In this document: positions 1 to 7,119 of the stretch, piece by piece
Position numbering within the stretch: position 1 is the stretch's first letter
Layout of the letters: each line of letters begins with the position of its first letter
DNA from: an uncultured Collinsella sp.
GTDB taxonomy: Bacteria > Actinomycetota > Coriobacteriia > Coriobacteriales > Coriobacteriaceae
Reading direction: 5' to 3'
DNA length: 12,126 bases
NCBI GenBank assembly: GCA_902464035.1
Contig: CABQHT010000057.1
Span: 1-12,126 of the forward strand
Translations under genes and position numbers: made by a program
Notes under the pieces: model-generated
What the model was told of the DNA's origin: nothing
What the model saw: only the letters and a program-made list of their open reading frames with translations
The model's database searches: none

Positions 1-222
1 CGTCCCTACAAGGACAAGCTCACCCTGTTCTGGAGCGAGCAGGACATGGAGAACTCCGAGAACGAGGGCTTCCTGGTCGTGGACGAGGACCACTTTAAGG
101 TCCGCGTCGCCGGCACGGTCCGCACCGTCTCGGTCGATGCCGTCAACACCGGCCTTCCCGAGGCCGTCCGCCTGACCATCAGGGCCGTGCGCGACAACTA
201 TTCGTACCTTCTTAAGAAATAG
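1..222 (+). CDS. ygfK: YgfK-like oxidoreductase, C-terminal end (partial)
   Basis: An open frame enters from the left edge and stops at a TAG, giving the last 73 residues of a protein. The segment begins RPYKDKLTLFWSEQDMENSE, followed by GFLVVDEDHFKVRV and a tail ending RDNYSYLLKK. From memory of the family, YgfK (putative selenate reductase subunit, with a GltD-like FAD/NADPH region followed by Fe-S motifs) carries a PYKDKFTLF-like stretch just after its last [4Fe-4S] motif, so this would be its C-terminal extension. The Fe-S and flavin parts lie outside the window and cannot be checked. The next gene starts 11 nt after the stop, so it is the upstream member of the same operon. YgfK is usually encoded beside ssnA and xdhD-type molybdenum hydroxylases in anaerobic purine breakdown clusters, which fits. 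The family call is moderately sure; the coding status is sure. Confidence 0.65.
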   Translation, partial: RPYKDKLTLFWSEQDMENSENEGFLVVDEDHFKVRVAGTVRTVSVDAVNTGLPEAVRLTIRAVRDNYSYLLKK

Positions 223-233
223 GCGAGTCTTTT

Positions 234-713
234 ATGGCCAAAGCTATTCAACATAATGTGGCCTACGTTGCCTGCGGAAGCGGTTGTGCTTCCGCAGGCG
301 GCGACGCCCGCTGCAGCGAAGGCTGCATTGGCTGTGGCGCCTGCGTCACGGCCTGCCCCCACGGTGCCATCGAGCTGTTCGATGGCGTCGCCCGCGTGGA
401 CCGCTCCAAGTGCACGGGCTGCGGCCTGTGCGGTATGGCGTGCCCGCAGCGCGTGATTGCCTTCGTCCCCGGCTACCAGAACATCCTGGTGCGTTGCAAC
501 AACACCGATAAGGGCGCCATTGCCCGCAAGATCTGCGACACCAGCTGCATCGGCTGCGGCATGTGCGCCAAAAAGTGCCCCGCTGGCGCTATCCGTATCG
601 AGGACAACTGCGCCCATATCGACGGCACGGATTGCCTGTCGTGCGGTATGTGCGCCGTCGTGTGCCCGCATGGCGCCATCCACGACCGCACCGGCATCGC
701 CGCCGGCGTGTAG
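234..713 (+). CDS. RnfB-like protein with four [4Fe-4S] motifs
   Basis: This 159-residue cytoplasmic electron carrier has four CxxCxxCxxxCP motifs: C31/34/37/41, C60/63/66/70, C105/108/111/115 and C134/137/140/144. Six further cysteines (14, 18, 27, 88, 101, 126) lie outside them. The stretch from RCNNTDKGAIARKICDTSCI (87-106) onward resembles the ferredoxin part of RnfB, but there is no N-terminal membrane anchor and no signal peptide. It starts 11 nt after the YgfK-like gene and ends 12 nt before the molybdenum hydroxylase, so the three are almost surely co-transcribed. The inferred role is to pass electrons between the 2Fe-2S domain of the hydroxylase and the flavin/Fe-S YgfK protein or another acceptor. 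The ATG is preceded by only a weak GGCGAG; no better start is visible. The ferredoxin nature is certain; the partners are inferred. Confidence 0.9.
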   Translation: MAKAIQHNVAYVACGSGCASAGGDARCSEGCIGCGACVTACPHGAIELFDGVARVDRSKCTGCGLCGMACPQRVIAFVPGYQNILVRCNNTDKGAIARKICDTSCIGCGMCAKKCPAGAIRIEDNCAHIDGTDCLSCGMCAVVCPHGAIHDRTGIAAGV

Positions 714-725
714 AAGGGAATCACC

Positions 726-3503
726 ATGGCACAGGAATTCACTTTTACCGTTAACGGCGTGGAGCGCACGACGACGGAAAACAAGCCGCTGCTGCGCTAC
801 CTGCGCGACGACCTGAACATCCACTCCGCCAAAGACGGCTGCTCCGAGGGCGCCTGCGGCACCTGCACCATCCACGTGGACGGTGCGGCCGTGAAGGCGT
901 GCGTGCTGACTACCGCCCTTGCCGCCGGCCGCGACATCGTGACCGTCGAGGGCCTGCCCGAGGACGTGCGCGAGGCCTTTGTGTACGCCTTTGGCGCCGT
1001 GGGCGCCGTGCAGTGCGGCTTTTGCATCCCCGGCATGGTCATGGCGGGTGCGGCGCTTATCGCCGAGGACCCCGAGCCCACCGAGGAGCAGATCAAGTAC
1101 GCCATCCGCGGCAACATCTGCCGCTGCACCGGCTACAAGAAGATCATCGAGGGCATTGCGCTGGCCGCTGCGGTGCTCCGCGGCGAAAAGCAGATCGACG
1201 AGGACCTGGAGCGCGGCGACGACTACGGCGTGGGCAAGCGCGCCTTCCGTATCGACGTGCGCAAGAAGGTGCTCGGTGAGGGCAAGTATCCCGACGACAT
1301 CGACGAGCTCGATCAGCCGGGCCTGACCTATGCCAGCGCCGTGCGCTCCAAGTATCCGCGCGCCCGCGTGCTCTCCATCGACACCTCCAAGGCCGAGGCC
1401 CTGCCCGGCGTGGTGGGCATCCTGCGCGCCGAGGACGTGCCGGTCAACCAGGTCGGCCATCTTATCCAGGACTGGGACGTCATGATCGCCCAGGGCGACA
1501 TCACCCGCTGCGTGGGCGACGCCATCGTACTGGTAGTTGCCGAGGACGAGGCAACGCTCGAAAAGGCCAAGAAGCTCGTAAAGATCGAGTACGAGCCGCT
1601 GGAGCCCGTGCGTAATATTGTCGAGGCAAGGGCCGAAGACGCACCGCGCCTGCACGACAGCTTCTTTGCCTTTGGCAACACGGTGGAGCTCAAGGACAAC
1701 GTGTGCCAGAGCCGTCATGTGACGCGCGGCGACGCCGCCAAGGCGCTGGCCGAGAGCGCGTTTACCGTGACGCAGCGCTTTACCACGCTCTTTACCGAGC
1801 ATGCCTTCTTGGAGCCCGAGTGCGCCGTGGCCTTCCCGTATAAGAACGGCGTCAAGGTGCAGTCGACCGACCAGGGCGCCTACGATACGCGCAAAGAGTG
1901 CGCCCACATGCTTGGCTGGGACAACGAGCCCGAGCGCGTGGTCGTCGAGACCATGCTCGTGGGCGGCGGCTTTGGCGGCAAGGAAGACGTGTCCGTCCAG
2001 CACCTGGCCGCGCTTGCTGCCTATAAGCTCCAGCGTCCTGTGAAGTGCAAGCTCACCCGCGCCGAGTCGCTCGCGTTCCATCCCAAGCGCCACGCCATGG
2101 ACGGCACCTTTACGCTGGGCTGCGACGCCGAGGGCAACTTTACCGGCCTGGACTGCGAGATCAACTTTGACACCGGCGCCTACGCGTCGCTGTGCGGCCC
2201 GGTGCTCGAGCGCGCCTGCACGCACGCCGTCGGCCCCTACAAGTACCAGAACACCGACATCCGCGGTTTTGGCTACTACACCAACAACCCGCCGGCCGGT
2301 GCCTTCCGCGGCTTTGGCGTGTGTCAGTCCGAGTTTGCGCTCGAGAGCCTGATCGACCTGCTGGCCGAGAAGGTCGGCCTGGATCCGTGGGAGATTCGCT
2401 ACCGTAACGCCATCGAGCCGGGCGAGGTTTTGCCCAACGGCCAGATTGCCGACTGCTCCACGGCGCTGAAGGAGACGCTGCTCGAGGTCAAGGATGCCTA
2501 TTACGCGCATCCCGGCCACGCCGGCATCGCCTGCGCTATGAAGAACGCCGGCGTGGGCGTGGGCCTGCCCGATGCCGGTCGCTGCAAGATTCGCGTTGAG
2601 AATGGTCGTGCCGTGGTCTACGCCGCCACGTCCGATATCGGCCAGGGTTGCAACACGGTCTTTTTGCAGGACGTTGCCGAGGCATGCGGCCTGCCGCTGA
2701 GCTGCATTGCCAACGGCGAGTGCTCCACCGAGAACGCTCCCGACTCCGGCACCACGTCTGGCTCGCGTCAGACGGTCGTGACCGGCGAGGCCGTGCGCGG
2801 TGCCGCCTTCCTGCTGCGCGATGCCATGGTTGGCATCGAGGCCGGCAAGCCTGCGCCTACCGCCCCGGTGAGCGCCCATGGTGACGGCGTCAAGATCGAG
2901 TACGACGACGGTCGCGCCTATCAGCTACGCACACAGGAGCTCGTCGCCGGCCAGGGCATGCATCCTCAGGATCCCGCGGCCGCCATCAAGGCGCTCGAGG
3001 GATGCGAGTTTGGCTACGTGTATCTGGAGCCGACCGACAAACTGGGCGTCGACGTCCCCAATCCCAAGAGCCACATCTGCTACGGCTTTGCCACGCACGT
3101 GGTCATTCTGGATGATGACGGCCGCGTGAGCGAGGTCTATGCCGCGCACGATTCCGGCAAGGTGGTCAATCCCATCTCCATCCAGGGTCAGATTGAAGGC
3201 GGCGTGCTCATGGGTATGGGCTATGCGCTCACCGAGGACTGGCCGCTTAAGGACTGCGTACCCCAGGCAAGGTACGGCACGCTCGGGCTGTTCCGTGCGC
3301 CCGAGATTCCGGATATCCACGCCATCTACGTGGAGAAGGACGAACTGCTGCCCGTGGCATACGGCGGCAAGGGCATCGGCGAGATCGCAACGATCCCCAC
3401 GGCGCCCGCCGTGCAGAATGCCTACCGCGCGTTTGACGGCAAGCTGCGTCCAAATCTGCCCATGGTGGATACGCCGTACAGCCGCGCTCGTCACCGCGGG
3501 TAG
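726..3503 (+). CDS. xdhD: Fused 2Fe-2S/molybdopterin hydroxylase, XdhD/selenium-dependent xanthine dehydrogenase type
   Basis: This 925-residue protein of the xanthine oxidase family hydroxylates an N-heterocycle such as xanthine or hypoxanthine, using molybdopterin cytosine dinucleotide. The plant-type 2Fe-2S cluster has C39, C44, C47 and C59, and the second 2Fe-2S cluster has C97, C100, C132 and C134. A hammerhead domain follows from about 180 to 290, then the Mo-binding domain with GGGFGGKE (413-420), an AGAFRGFG stretch, DIGQG, and GGKGIGE, whose E886 matches the catalytic base. There is no FAD domain between the Fe-S and Mo parts, the architecture of E. coli XdhD (956 aa) and of the Se-dependent XDH family. 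The GAAGGGAA ribosome site lies 5-6 nt before the ATG. YgfK-like and polyferredoxin genes directly upstream support an anaerobic purine-oxidising complex. No in-frame TGA (selenocysteine) is present; selenium in this family is a labile cofactor. Substrate is not decidable from sequence. Confidence 0.9.
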   Translation: MAQEFTFTVNGVERTTTENKPLLRYLRDDLNIHSAKDGCSEGACGTCTIHVDGAAVKACVLTTALAAGRDIVTVEGLPEDVREAFVYAFGAVGAVQCGFCIPGMVMAGAALIAEDPEPTEEQIKYAIRGNICRCTGYKKIIEGIALAAAVLRGEKQIDEDLERGDDYGVGKRAFRIDVRKKVLGEGKYPDDIDELDQPGLTYASAVRSKYPRARVLSIDTSKAEALPGVVGILRAEDVPVNQVGHLIQDWDVMIAQGDITRCVGDAIVLVVAEDEATLEKAKKLVKIEYEPLEPVRNIVEARAEDAPRLHDSFFAFGNTVELKDNVCQSRHVTRGDAAKALAESAFTVTQRFTTLFTEHAFLEPECAVAFPYKNGVKVQSTDQGAYDTRKECAHMLGWDNEPERVVVETMLVGGGFGGKEDVSVQHLAALAAYKLQRPVKCKLTRAESLAFHPKRHAMDGTFTLGCDAEGNFTGLDCEINFDTGAYASLCGPVLERACTHAVGPYKYQNTDIRGFGYYTNNPPAGAFRGFGVCQSEFALESLIDLLAEKVGLDPWEIRYRNAIEPGEVLPNGQIADCSTALKETLLEVKDAYYAHPGHAGIACAMKNAGVGVGLPDAGRCKIRVENGRAVVYAATSDIGQGCNTVFLQDVAEACGLPLSCIANGECSTENAPDSGTTSGSRQTVVTGEAVRGAAFLLRDAMVGIEAGKPAPTAPVSAHGDGVKIEYDDGRAYQLRTQELVAGQGMHPQDPAAAIKALEGCEFGYVYLEPTDKLGVDVPNPKSHICYGFATHVVILDDDGRVSEVYAAHDSGKVVNPISIQGQIEGGVLMGMGYALTEDWPLKDCVPQARYGTLGLFRAPEIPDIHAIYVEKDELLPVAYGGKGIGEIATIPTAPAVQNAYRAFDGKLRPNLPMVDTPYSRARHRG

Positions 3504-3573
3504 GGTAGAACGCGGACGCCCATTGCTGACGGGCTGTTCGCGCTCAACATCAACTGTATATGCTGCGCCTTTG

Positions 3574-3604
3574 GCCCCGGCTCCATCGCGAGCCGGGGCT
3601 TTTT
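3574..3604 (+). terminator. Intrinsic terminator of the ygfK-xdhD operon
   Basis: A perfect 10-bp stem (GCCCCGGCTC / GAGCCGGGGC) with a 6-nt loop is followed directly by five T. It sits 70 nt after the hydroxylase stop codon and precedes the first palindrome array, so it should end the operon transcript before the array. Confidence 0.93.
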
Positions 3605-3612
3605 GCTTGGAG

Positions 3613-3883
3613 CGGAAAGCGTGTCCCGGATTCGACGCTCAGAATGGGATGCGCTTTCCGGTTGGAGCTTCAAACGGAAAGTGCATCCCGGAATCCGCGC
3701 CTGGAATGGGACACACTTTCCGGTTGTCGTTCACTTGGAAACTGCATCCCAGTTTGAGCGTTCATTCTGGGACACGCTTTCCGTTAGGCCTACCATCCGG
3801 AAAGTGCATCCCGTTTTGAGCGTCCAGACTGGGACGCGCTTTCCGCCAGCGTGGCTGCTGGGAAAGCATGTCCCAGATTGGCA
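3613..3883. repeat. Array 1 of 48-nt palindromic repeats: four units plus a half unit
   Basis: Units lie at 3613-3660, 3675-3722, 3736-3783 and 3798-3845, each exactly 48 nt: a 15-nt left arm (type CGGAAAGYGYRTCCC), an 18-nt centre and a 15-nt right arm (type GGGAYRCRCTTTCCG). They are separated by 14, 13 and 14 nt. A fifth, left-arm-only copy begins at 3860 after another 14 nt and loses similarity by about 3883. The array lies between the terminator of the xdhD operon and the 3' end of the convergent AbiEi-like gene. Open frames through it encode repeated peptides on either strand but have no ribosome sites and are not genes. The function is unknown; a REP/MITE-like or hairpin-RNA element is possible. 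Confidence 0.9.
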
Positions 3884-3917
3884 AGATGCGACGCGGCGAG
3901 TCGCCGTTCAGCGGCTC

Positions 3918-4916
3918 CTACAACTCCACCTCGTTGAGCCATGCCGGCAGAGCGGTCTGCCGGATGCCTGCCGTCTGCAGCTTTTTCGCGAGCAGACCCG
4001 CCGAGCGGACTTCGCTCATGGTAAAGCGCAGCAGAGGGTGACCGTAGAGCGATAGGTGCGCCTCGCGCTGTCGTTCGGCAACGAGCGCCTCGGCGGTGGT
4101 GCGTCTGGCCAGCATGGTCTGGTCGGTATATTTGATGAGCCCGTCGAGCTCGCCCAGTGTGAGTTCCCGCGCCTGGCGCTCCCAGGCAAAGTCCGTTCGT
4201 ATGGGCTTGGCCGAATCGAAGGGGTCCGTCAGCTCGTATTGAAGCCAGTCGGGCGCAAAGCCCGTCTCGATCATGACGGCTCGGGCGACCGATTCTCCAC
4301 CGCTCTCGGCGCGGGCGTCGGCATATCGAAGTGTCGTGAGGGCAGTGCGAATCGCGCGACCATTGCGGGCGGTCGCTCGTTGTTCGACGGCCTCCATCAA
4401 CTGCTCTCGCGTAAGGCCGAGCTTTGAGATCGCCGAATCGGCAATGGGCATGCCGTCTGCAAAGCCAGTTTGCAGCAGGCAATCTGTAGCCGTTTGGATG
4501 GGCGGCGTTACTGATGTGCCGGATAGACGGATTGCTCCGGCCGGCTCGATCTGATGCCGCTGAATATGCGCGCCCGGGCGAGCCGACGGCTTTGTCGAGC
4601 TACAGACATGCACAACGTTCAGATGTCGCCACGAGACCTCGAGCCCCAGCAGGCAGGCGGCCGAAAACGAGCAGAACGTCCAATCGGGGTGGATGATCGC
4701 AAGGGCGCGAATAATCTCGCAATGACGCTGTGCACGGTTGAGTTCATCCCAGCGCGTTTTGCGCGCGAACAGTCCCGGCATGGGCGAGACGACCGCGCTG
4801 CCGATGCGCCGAAGGAGCGCTTTTCGGATTGCCGTGCTCGGGGGAATCAGACAGCGCCCCTCTTGTTCGGCTTGAGTGAGCAGTTGGTCGATGAGTTGGT
4901 CATTGCAATGGGTCAT
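3918..4916 (-). CDS. AbiEi-like protein with PD-(D/E)XK-like C-terminal domain
   Basis: This 332-residue protein resembles the actinobacterial proteins annotated as AbiEi-family antitoxin-like. The N-terminal part (about 5-60) looks like a winged helix, followed by HPDWTFCSFSAACLLGLEVS (76-95), typical of the AbiEi middle region. The C-terminal part has the layout of a Vsr/DUF559-like nuclease fold: GGESVAR near E208, D242 in RTDFAWE, GELDGLIKY with E256, D258 and K262, then a RREx-type helix (ERQREAHL, 281-288) and LLRFTMSEV. Start choice is firm: AGGAGG at 4926-4931 is 9 nt before the ATG. No AbiEii-type nucleotidyltransferase toxin is encoded on either side, so a toxin-antitoxin role is unproven; it may be an orphan regulator or a nuclease. 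An 11-bp tandem repeat lies upstream. Family assignment is moderately sure, activity unknown. Confidence 0.75.
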   Translation of the reverse strand: MTHCNDQLIDQLLTQAEQEGRCLIPPSTAIRKALLRRIGSAVVSPMPGLFARKTRWDELNRAQRHCEIIRALAIIHPDWTFCSFSAACLLGLEVSWRHLNVVHVCSSTKPSARPGAHIQRHQIEPAGAIRLSGTSVTPPIQTATDCLLQTGFADGMPIADSAISKLGLTREQLMEAVEQRATARNGRAIRTALTTLRYADARAESGGESVARAVMIETGFAPDWLQYELTDPFDSAKPIRTDFAWERQARELTLGELDGLIKYTDQTMLARRTTAEALVAERQREAHLSLYGHPLLRFTMSEVRSAGLLAKKLQTAGIRQTALPAWLNEVEL

Positions 4917-4973
4917 GAGCTACCGCCTCCTTTTGGGTAGCAAAAAACGTATCAGCCGCAACTTGCCGCCCAA

Positions 4974-5004
4974 CTGACCAAAAGCTGACCAAAATCTAAC
5001 CATG
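4974..5004. repeat. 11-bp tandem repeat upstream of the AbiEi-like gene
   Basis: Two copies of CTGACCAAAA(G/T) abut at 4974-4984 and 4985-4995, followed by a degenerate third, CTAACCATG, from 4996. The period is one helical turn. The block ends 58 nt upstream of the - strand start codon at 4916, where a promoter or operator would be expected, so it may be a binding site for the gene's own winged-helix product. That role is inferred. The remaining sequence from about 5005 to 5142 shows nothing further I can name. Confidence 0.5.
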
Positions 5005-5142
5005 CAGGTAGATGGCCTGTTTTCGGCGACATTTTTACATTCGAATCGGTGGGCGGTGATCGGCTCCCGTGAACGGCAACAAGTTATGAAGACCTGGTAA
5101 GTTTAGGGACGTGTACTTTTTCGAAAAACGGTAGTCTCTCCG

Positions 5143-5313
5143 CGGAAAGTGCATCCCAGAATTAAGCCTCGGAACGGGATGCATTTTCCAGTAGATGCTT
5201 CAGTGGAAAGTTCATCCCAGAATTCAGGCTCAGAACGGGACACGCTTTCCGGATGGCATGCTTGGCGGAAACTACGACCCAGTTTTTGGCTCCAGAACGG
5301 GATACATTTTCCG
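5143..5313. repeat. Array 2 of 48-nt palindromic repeats: three units
   Basis: Units are at 5143-5190, 5204-5251 and 5266-5313, with gaps of 13 and 14 nt, matching array 1 in unit length, arm design and spacing. The left arms read CGGAAAGTGCATCCC, TGGAAAGTTCATCCC and CGGAAACTACGACCC. The array lies between the divergently transcribed AbiEi-like gene and the DUF234 ATPase gene. Frames through it on both strands lack ribosome sites and encode only repeat peptides. Confidence 0.88.
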
Positions 5314-5366
5314 GAACGGTCCACGTGCGGGGGTGCACCGCCCCTTTTCGTGCTCCGCTTGTCGAA

Positions 5367-5422
5367 TTACGTTATAGCTAGACATATTATAGGAAGGTAT
5401 AATATGTCTAGCTATAACGTAA
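5367..5422. promoter_or_regulatory. Perfect 25-bp inverted repeat containing TATAAT, upstream of the ATPase gene
   Basis: Two 25-nt arms (5367-5391 and 5398-5422) are exact reverse complements around a 6-nt centre GGAAGG. The sequence is AT-rich, unlike its surroundings. A TATAAT occurs at 5398-5403 and, by symmetry, on the opposite strand at 5386-5391. The right arm runs into the ribosome site GGAAGGA (5424-5430) of the gene starting at 5438. It could be an operator/promoter for autoregulation or, if transcribed, an mRNA hairpin that hides the start region. No convincing -35 box is seen at 17 nt. Confidence 0.7.
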
Positions 5423-5437
5423 AGGAAGGATGGCCCT

Positions 5438-6829
5438 ATGTTTATCGGAAGAACAGTGGAAATGTCCGAGCTCAATCGACTGTATGGCACGGGCTCCTTT
5501 GAAATGCCTGTGATTTACGGCCGCCGTCGTGTGGGTAAAACGCGCCTTATCACAGAGTTCATCCAAGGCAAGAAGGCTATTTACTTTCAAGCTCGTCGCA
5601 CCAATGCAGAGGCAAACCTGCACGGCTTTAGCCAGGCGATACTTGCAGGCTCGGTTGGTGCTGCAGGCGTGTCGTTTCGTAGTTTTGACGAAGCGTTCGA
5701 TGCATTGGCCACCATGGCTCGCACGGAACGTTTGGTTGTCGTGATTGACGAGTATCCCTATCTCGCCCAATCGAATCCCGAAATCAGCTCGTTGCTGCAA
5801 GACAAGATCGACCACTTATACAAAGAGACCAGGCTAATGCTGATCCTATGCGGCTCGTCTCTTTCGTTTATGGAGGAACAGGTGTTGGGCTACGAGAGCC
5901 CACTATACGGTAGGCGTACGGCCCAGTTTAAGATCATGCCGCTCGATTTTACGACGACCCTCGGGTTGTGGCAGAGCGTGGGTCGCGAAGACGCTGCAGT
6001 TTGCTATGGCATGACGGGTGGCATTCCTGCATATATCGAGAAAGTCGATCCTGCCGCACCGCTCAAGGACAACATCAAACGTCTTTTTCTTACCCCTACG
6101 GGCTATCTCTTTGAGGAGCCGAGTAACCTGCTATTGCAAGAGTGCCGCAATCCCGAGCAATATGATGCGATCGTGCAAGCAATTGCTCAGGGGCGCTCGA
6201 AGATCTCAGAGATTGCGAGTTCTACGGGAATCCCTGCGAGCAACGTAAAGAGCTATGTGGATAAGCTGGCGTCGCTTGGGATTGTCGAGCGCGAGCTGCC
6301 CCTAAACGAGACGAGCAATAAGCGAGCCGTGTATCTGCTGAGCGACCAGATGTTTAGGTTCTGGTACAAGTTTGTGCCGCAGAACATTGGGCTGATTCAA
6401 AACGATATGGCCGAGATGGCGTATAAGCGCATTGAGCCGCACGTATCGGATTACATGGGTACGGTCTTTGAGCTTATATGCAGACAATACGTGTACGAAC
6501 TCGCGCGCGCGGGCCAGCTCGATGTGGTTCCGGCGAGCGTCGGGCGCTGGTGGGGGACGGACAATCGCACGCATACGCAGGAAGAAATCGACTTGATTGT
6601 TGACGATGGTGAGGGCGTTGCGCTGTTTGCGGAGTGCAAATGGCGCAATGAACCGGTAGGCGAGGATGTTCTGGAAAAGCTCGTGTACCGAAGCGAGCTC
6701 TTTAGGCGGCAGCATAAAAGCTACGTGATCTTCTCGAAGCGTGGCTTTACGCAAGGATGTCAGGAAGCTGCGGCGAGCAGGGGAGATGCCAAGCTGATTT
6801 CGTTTGCCGAGATGTGCGAGCGGAGATAA
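5438..6829 (+). CDS. Archaeal-type AAA ATPase with C-terminal DUF234 nuclease-like domain
   Basis: This 463-residue protein belongs to the archaeal ATPase family (PF01637) with a DUF234 C-terminus. Walker A is GRRRVGKT (28-35). Walker B is VVVIDEYPYL, with D104 and E105. A sensor-like segment LILCGSSLSFMEEQVLGYES (135-154) leads to the conserved PLYGRRT. A winged-helix section follows (about 225-290), then FWYKFVPQN. The C-terminal DUF234 part has EEIDLIVDD with D385 and AECKW with E399 and K401, a PD-(D/E)XK-like arrangement. Start: ATG 7 nt after GGAAGGA; an upstream ATG at 5430 is out of frame. It stands alone, with a perfect inverted repeat just upstream and palindrome arrays on both sides. 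The family is widespread on mobile islands, and its biological role is not established. Confidence 0.92.
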   Translation: MFIGRTVEMSELNRLYGTGSFEMPVIYGRRRVGKTRLITEFIQGKKAIYFQARRTNAEANLHGFSQAILAGSVGAAGVSFRSFDEAFDALATMARTERLVVVIDEYPYLAQSNPEISSLLQDKIDHLYKETRLMLILCGSSLSFMEEQVLGYESPLYGRRTAQFKIMPLDFTTTLGLWQSVGREDAAVCYGMTGGIPAYIEKVDPAAPLKDNIKRLFLTPTGYLFEEPSNLLLQECRNPEQYDAIVQAIAQGRSKISEIASSTGIPASNVKSYVDKLASLGIVERELPLNETSNKRAVYLLSDQMFRFWYKFVPQNIGLIQNDMAEMAYKRIEPHVSDYMGTVFELICRQYVYELARAGQLDVVPASVGRWWGTDNRTHTQEEIDLIVDDGEGVALFAECKWRNEPVGEDVLEKLVYRSELFRRQHKSYVIFSKRGFTQGCQEAAASRGDAKLISFAEMCERR

Positions 6830-6851
6830 CCAAGCGCGCTCTGATGTGATG

Positions 6852-6967
6852 CTCGGAATGGGACGCGCTTTCCCTTTGGCGGAAAGCGCGTCCCAGATTT
6901 CGGCCTCAGAGTGGGACGCATTTTCCGGTAGAGGCCTGGAGCGGAAAGCACGTCCCAGAATCCGGGC
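6852..6967. repeat. Array 3 of 48-nt palindromic repeats: one unit between two half units
   Basis: A right-arm half copy (about 6852-6874, ending GGGACGCGCTTTCCC) is followed after only 5 nt by a complete unit at 6880-6927. After 14 nt comes a left-arm half copy from 6942, which loses similarity by about 6967. The left arm of the complete unit, CGGAAAGCGCGTCCC, is the exact reverse complement of the right arm of unit 4 in array 1, suggesting it is near the ancestral form. The array starts 23 nt after the ATPase stop codon and ends where the truncated DUF4143 gene remnant begins. Confidence 0.85.
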
Positions 6968-7119
6968 AATTCGCTGGTCCGGTGGTTGAGCAAGCGCCGC
7001 GCTAAGGATGCCGAGCGTAAAACCTACAATGAAAACGGCGTAAAAACTGCATTGAGAATGGCGTAATTTCGCAGGATGACGTCGCCCGCTGGTGCTGCAG
7101 GAGCGGTGATCTGCAAACC

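Noticed and set aside
198..2879. Very long open frame on the - strand (893 codons).
   Set aside because: It is the antisense shadow of the polyferredoxin and xdhD genes, produced by GC-rich third positions. It resembles no protein family I recognise, while the + strand genes carry full sets of motifs.
3613..3883. CRISPR-like appearance: regular repeats with different spacers.
   Set aside because: The repeats are long, diverged and strongly palindromic, spacers are only 13-14 nt, and no cas genes are present.
3603..4055. Open frames through array 1 on both strands with recurring WDALSG / KVHPG-like peptides.
   Set aside because: The peptides are translations of the palindromic repeat; there are no ribosome sites, and the frame runs into the AbiEi-like gene on the opposite strand.
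5325..5347. GGGG...CCCC followed by TTTT as a possible terminator before the ATPase gene.
   Set aside because: The stem is only about 4 bp with a poor loop arrangement, so it is too weak to claim.
5103..5502. Open frames through array 2 and the 25-bp inverted repeat on both strands.
   Set aside because: They encode only repeat peptides, and near-identical peptides from both strands are explained by the inverted repeat.
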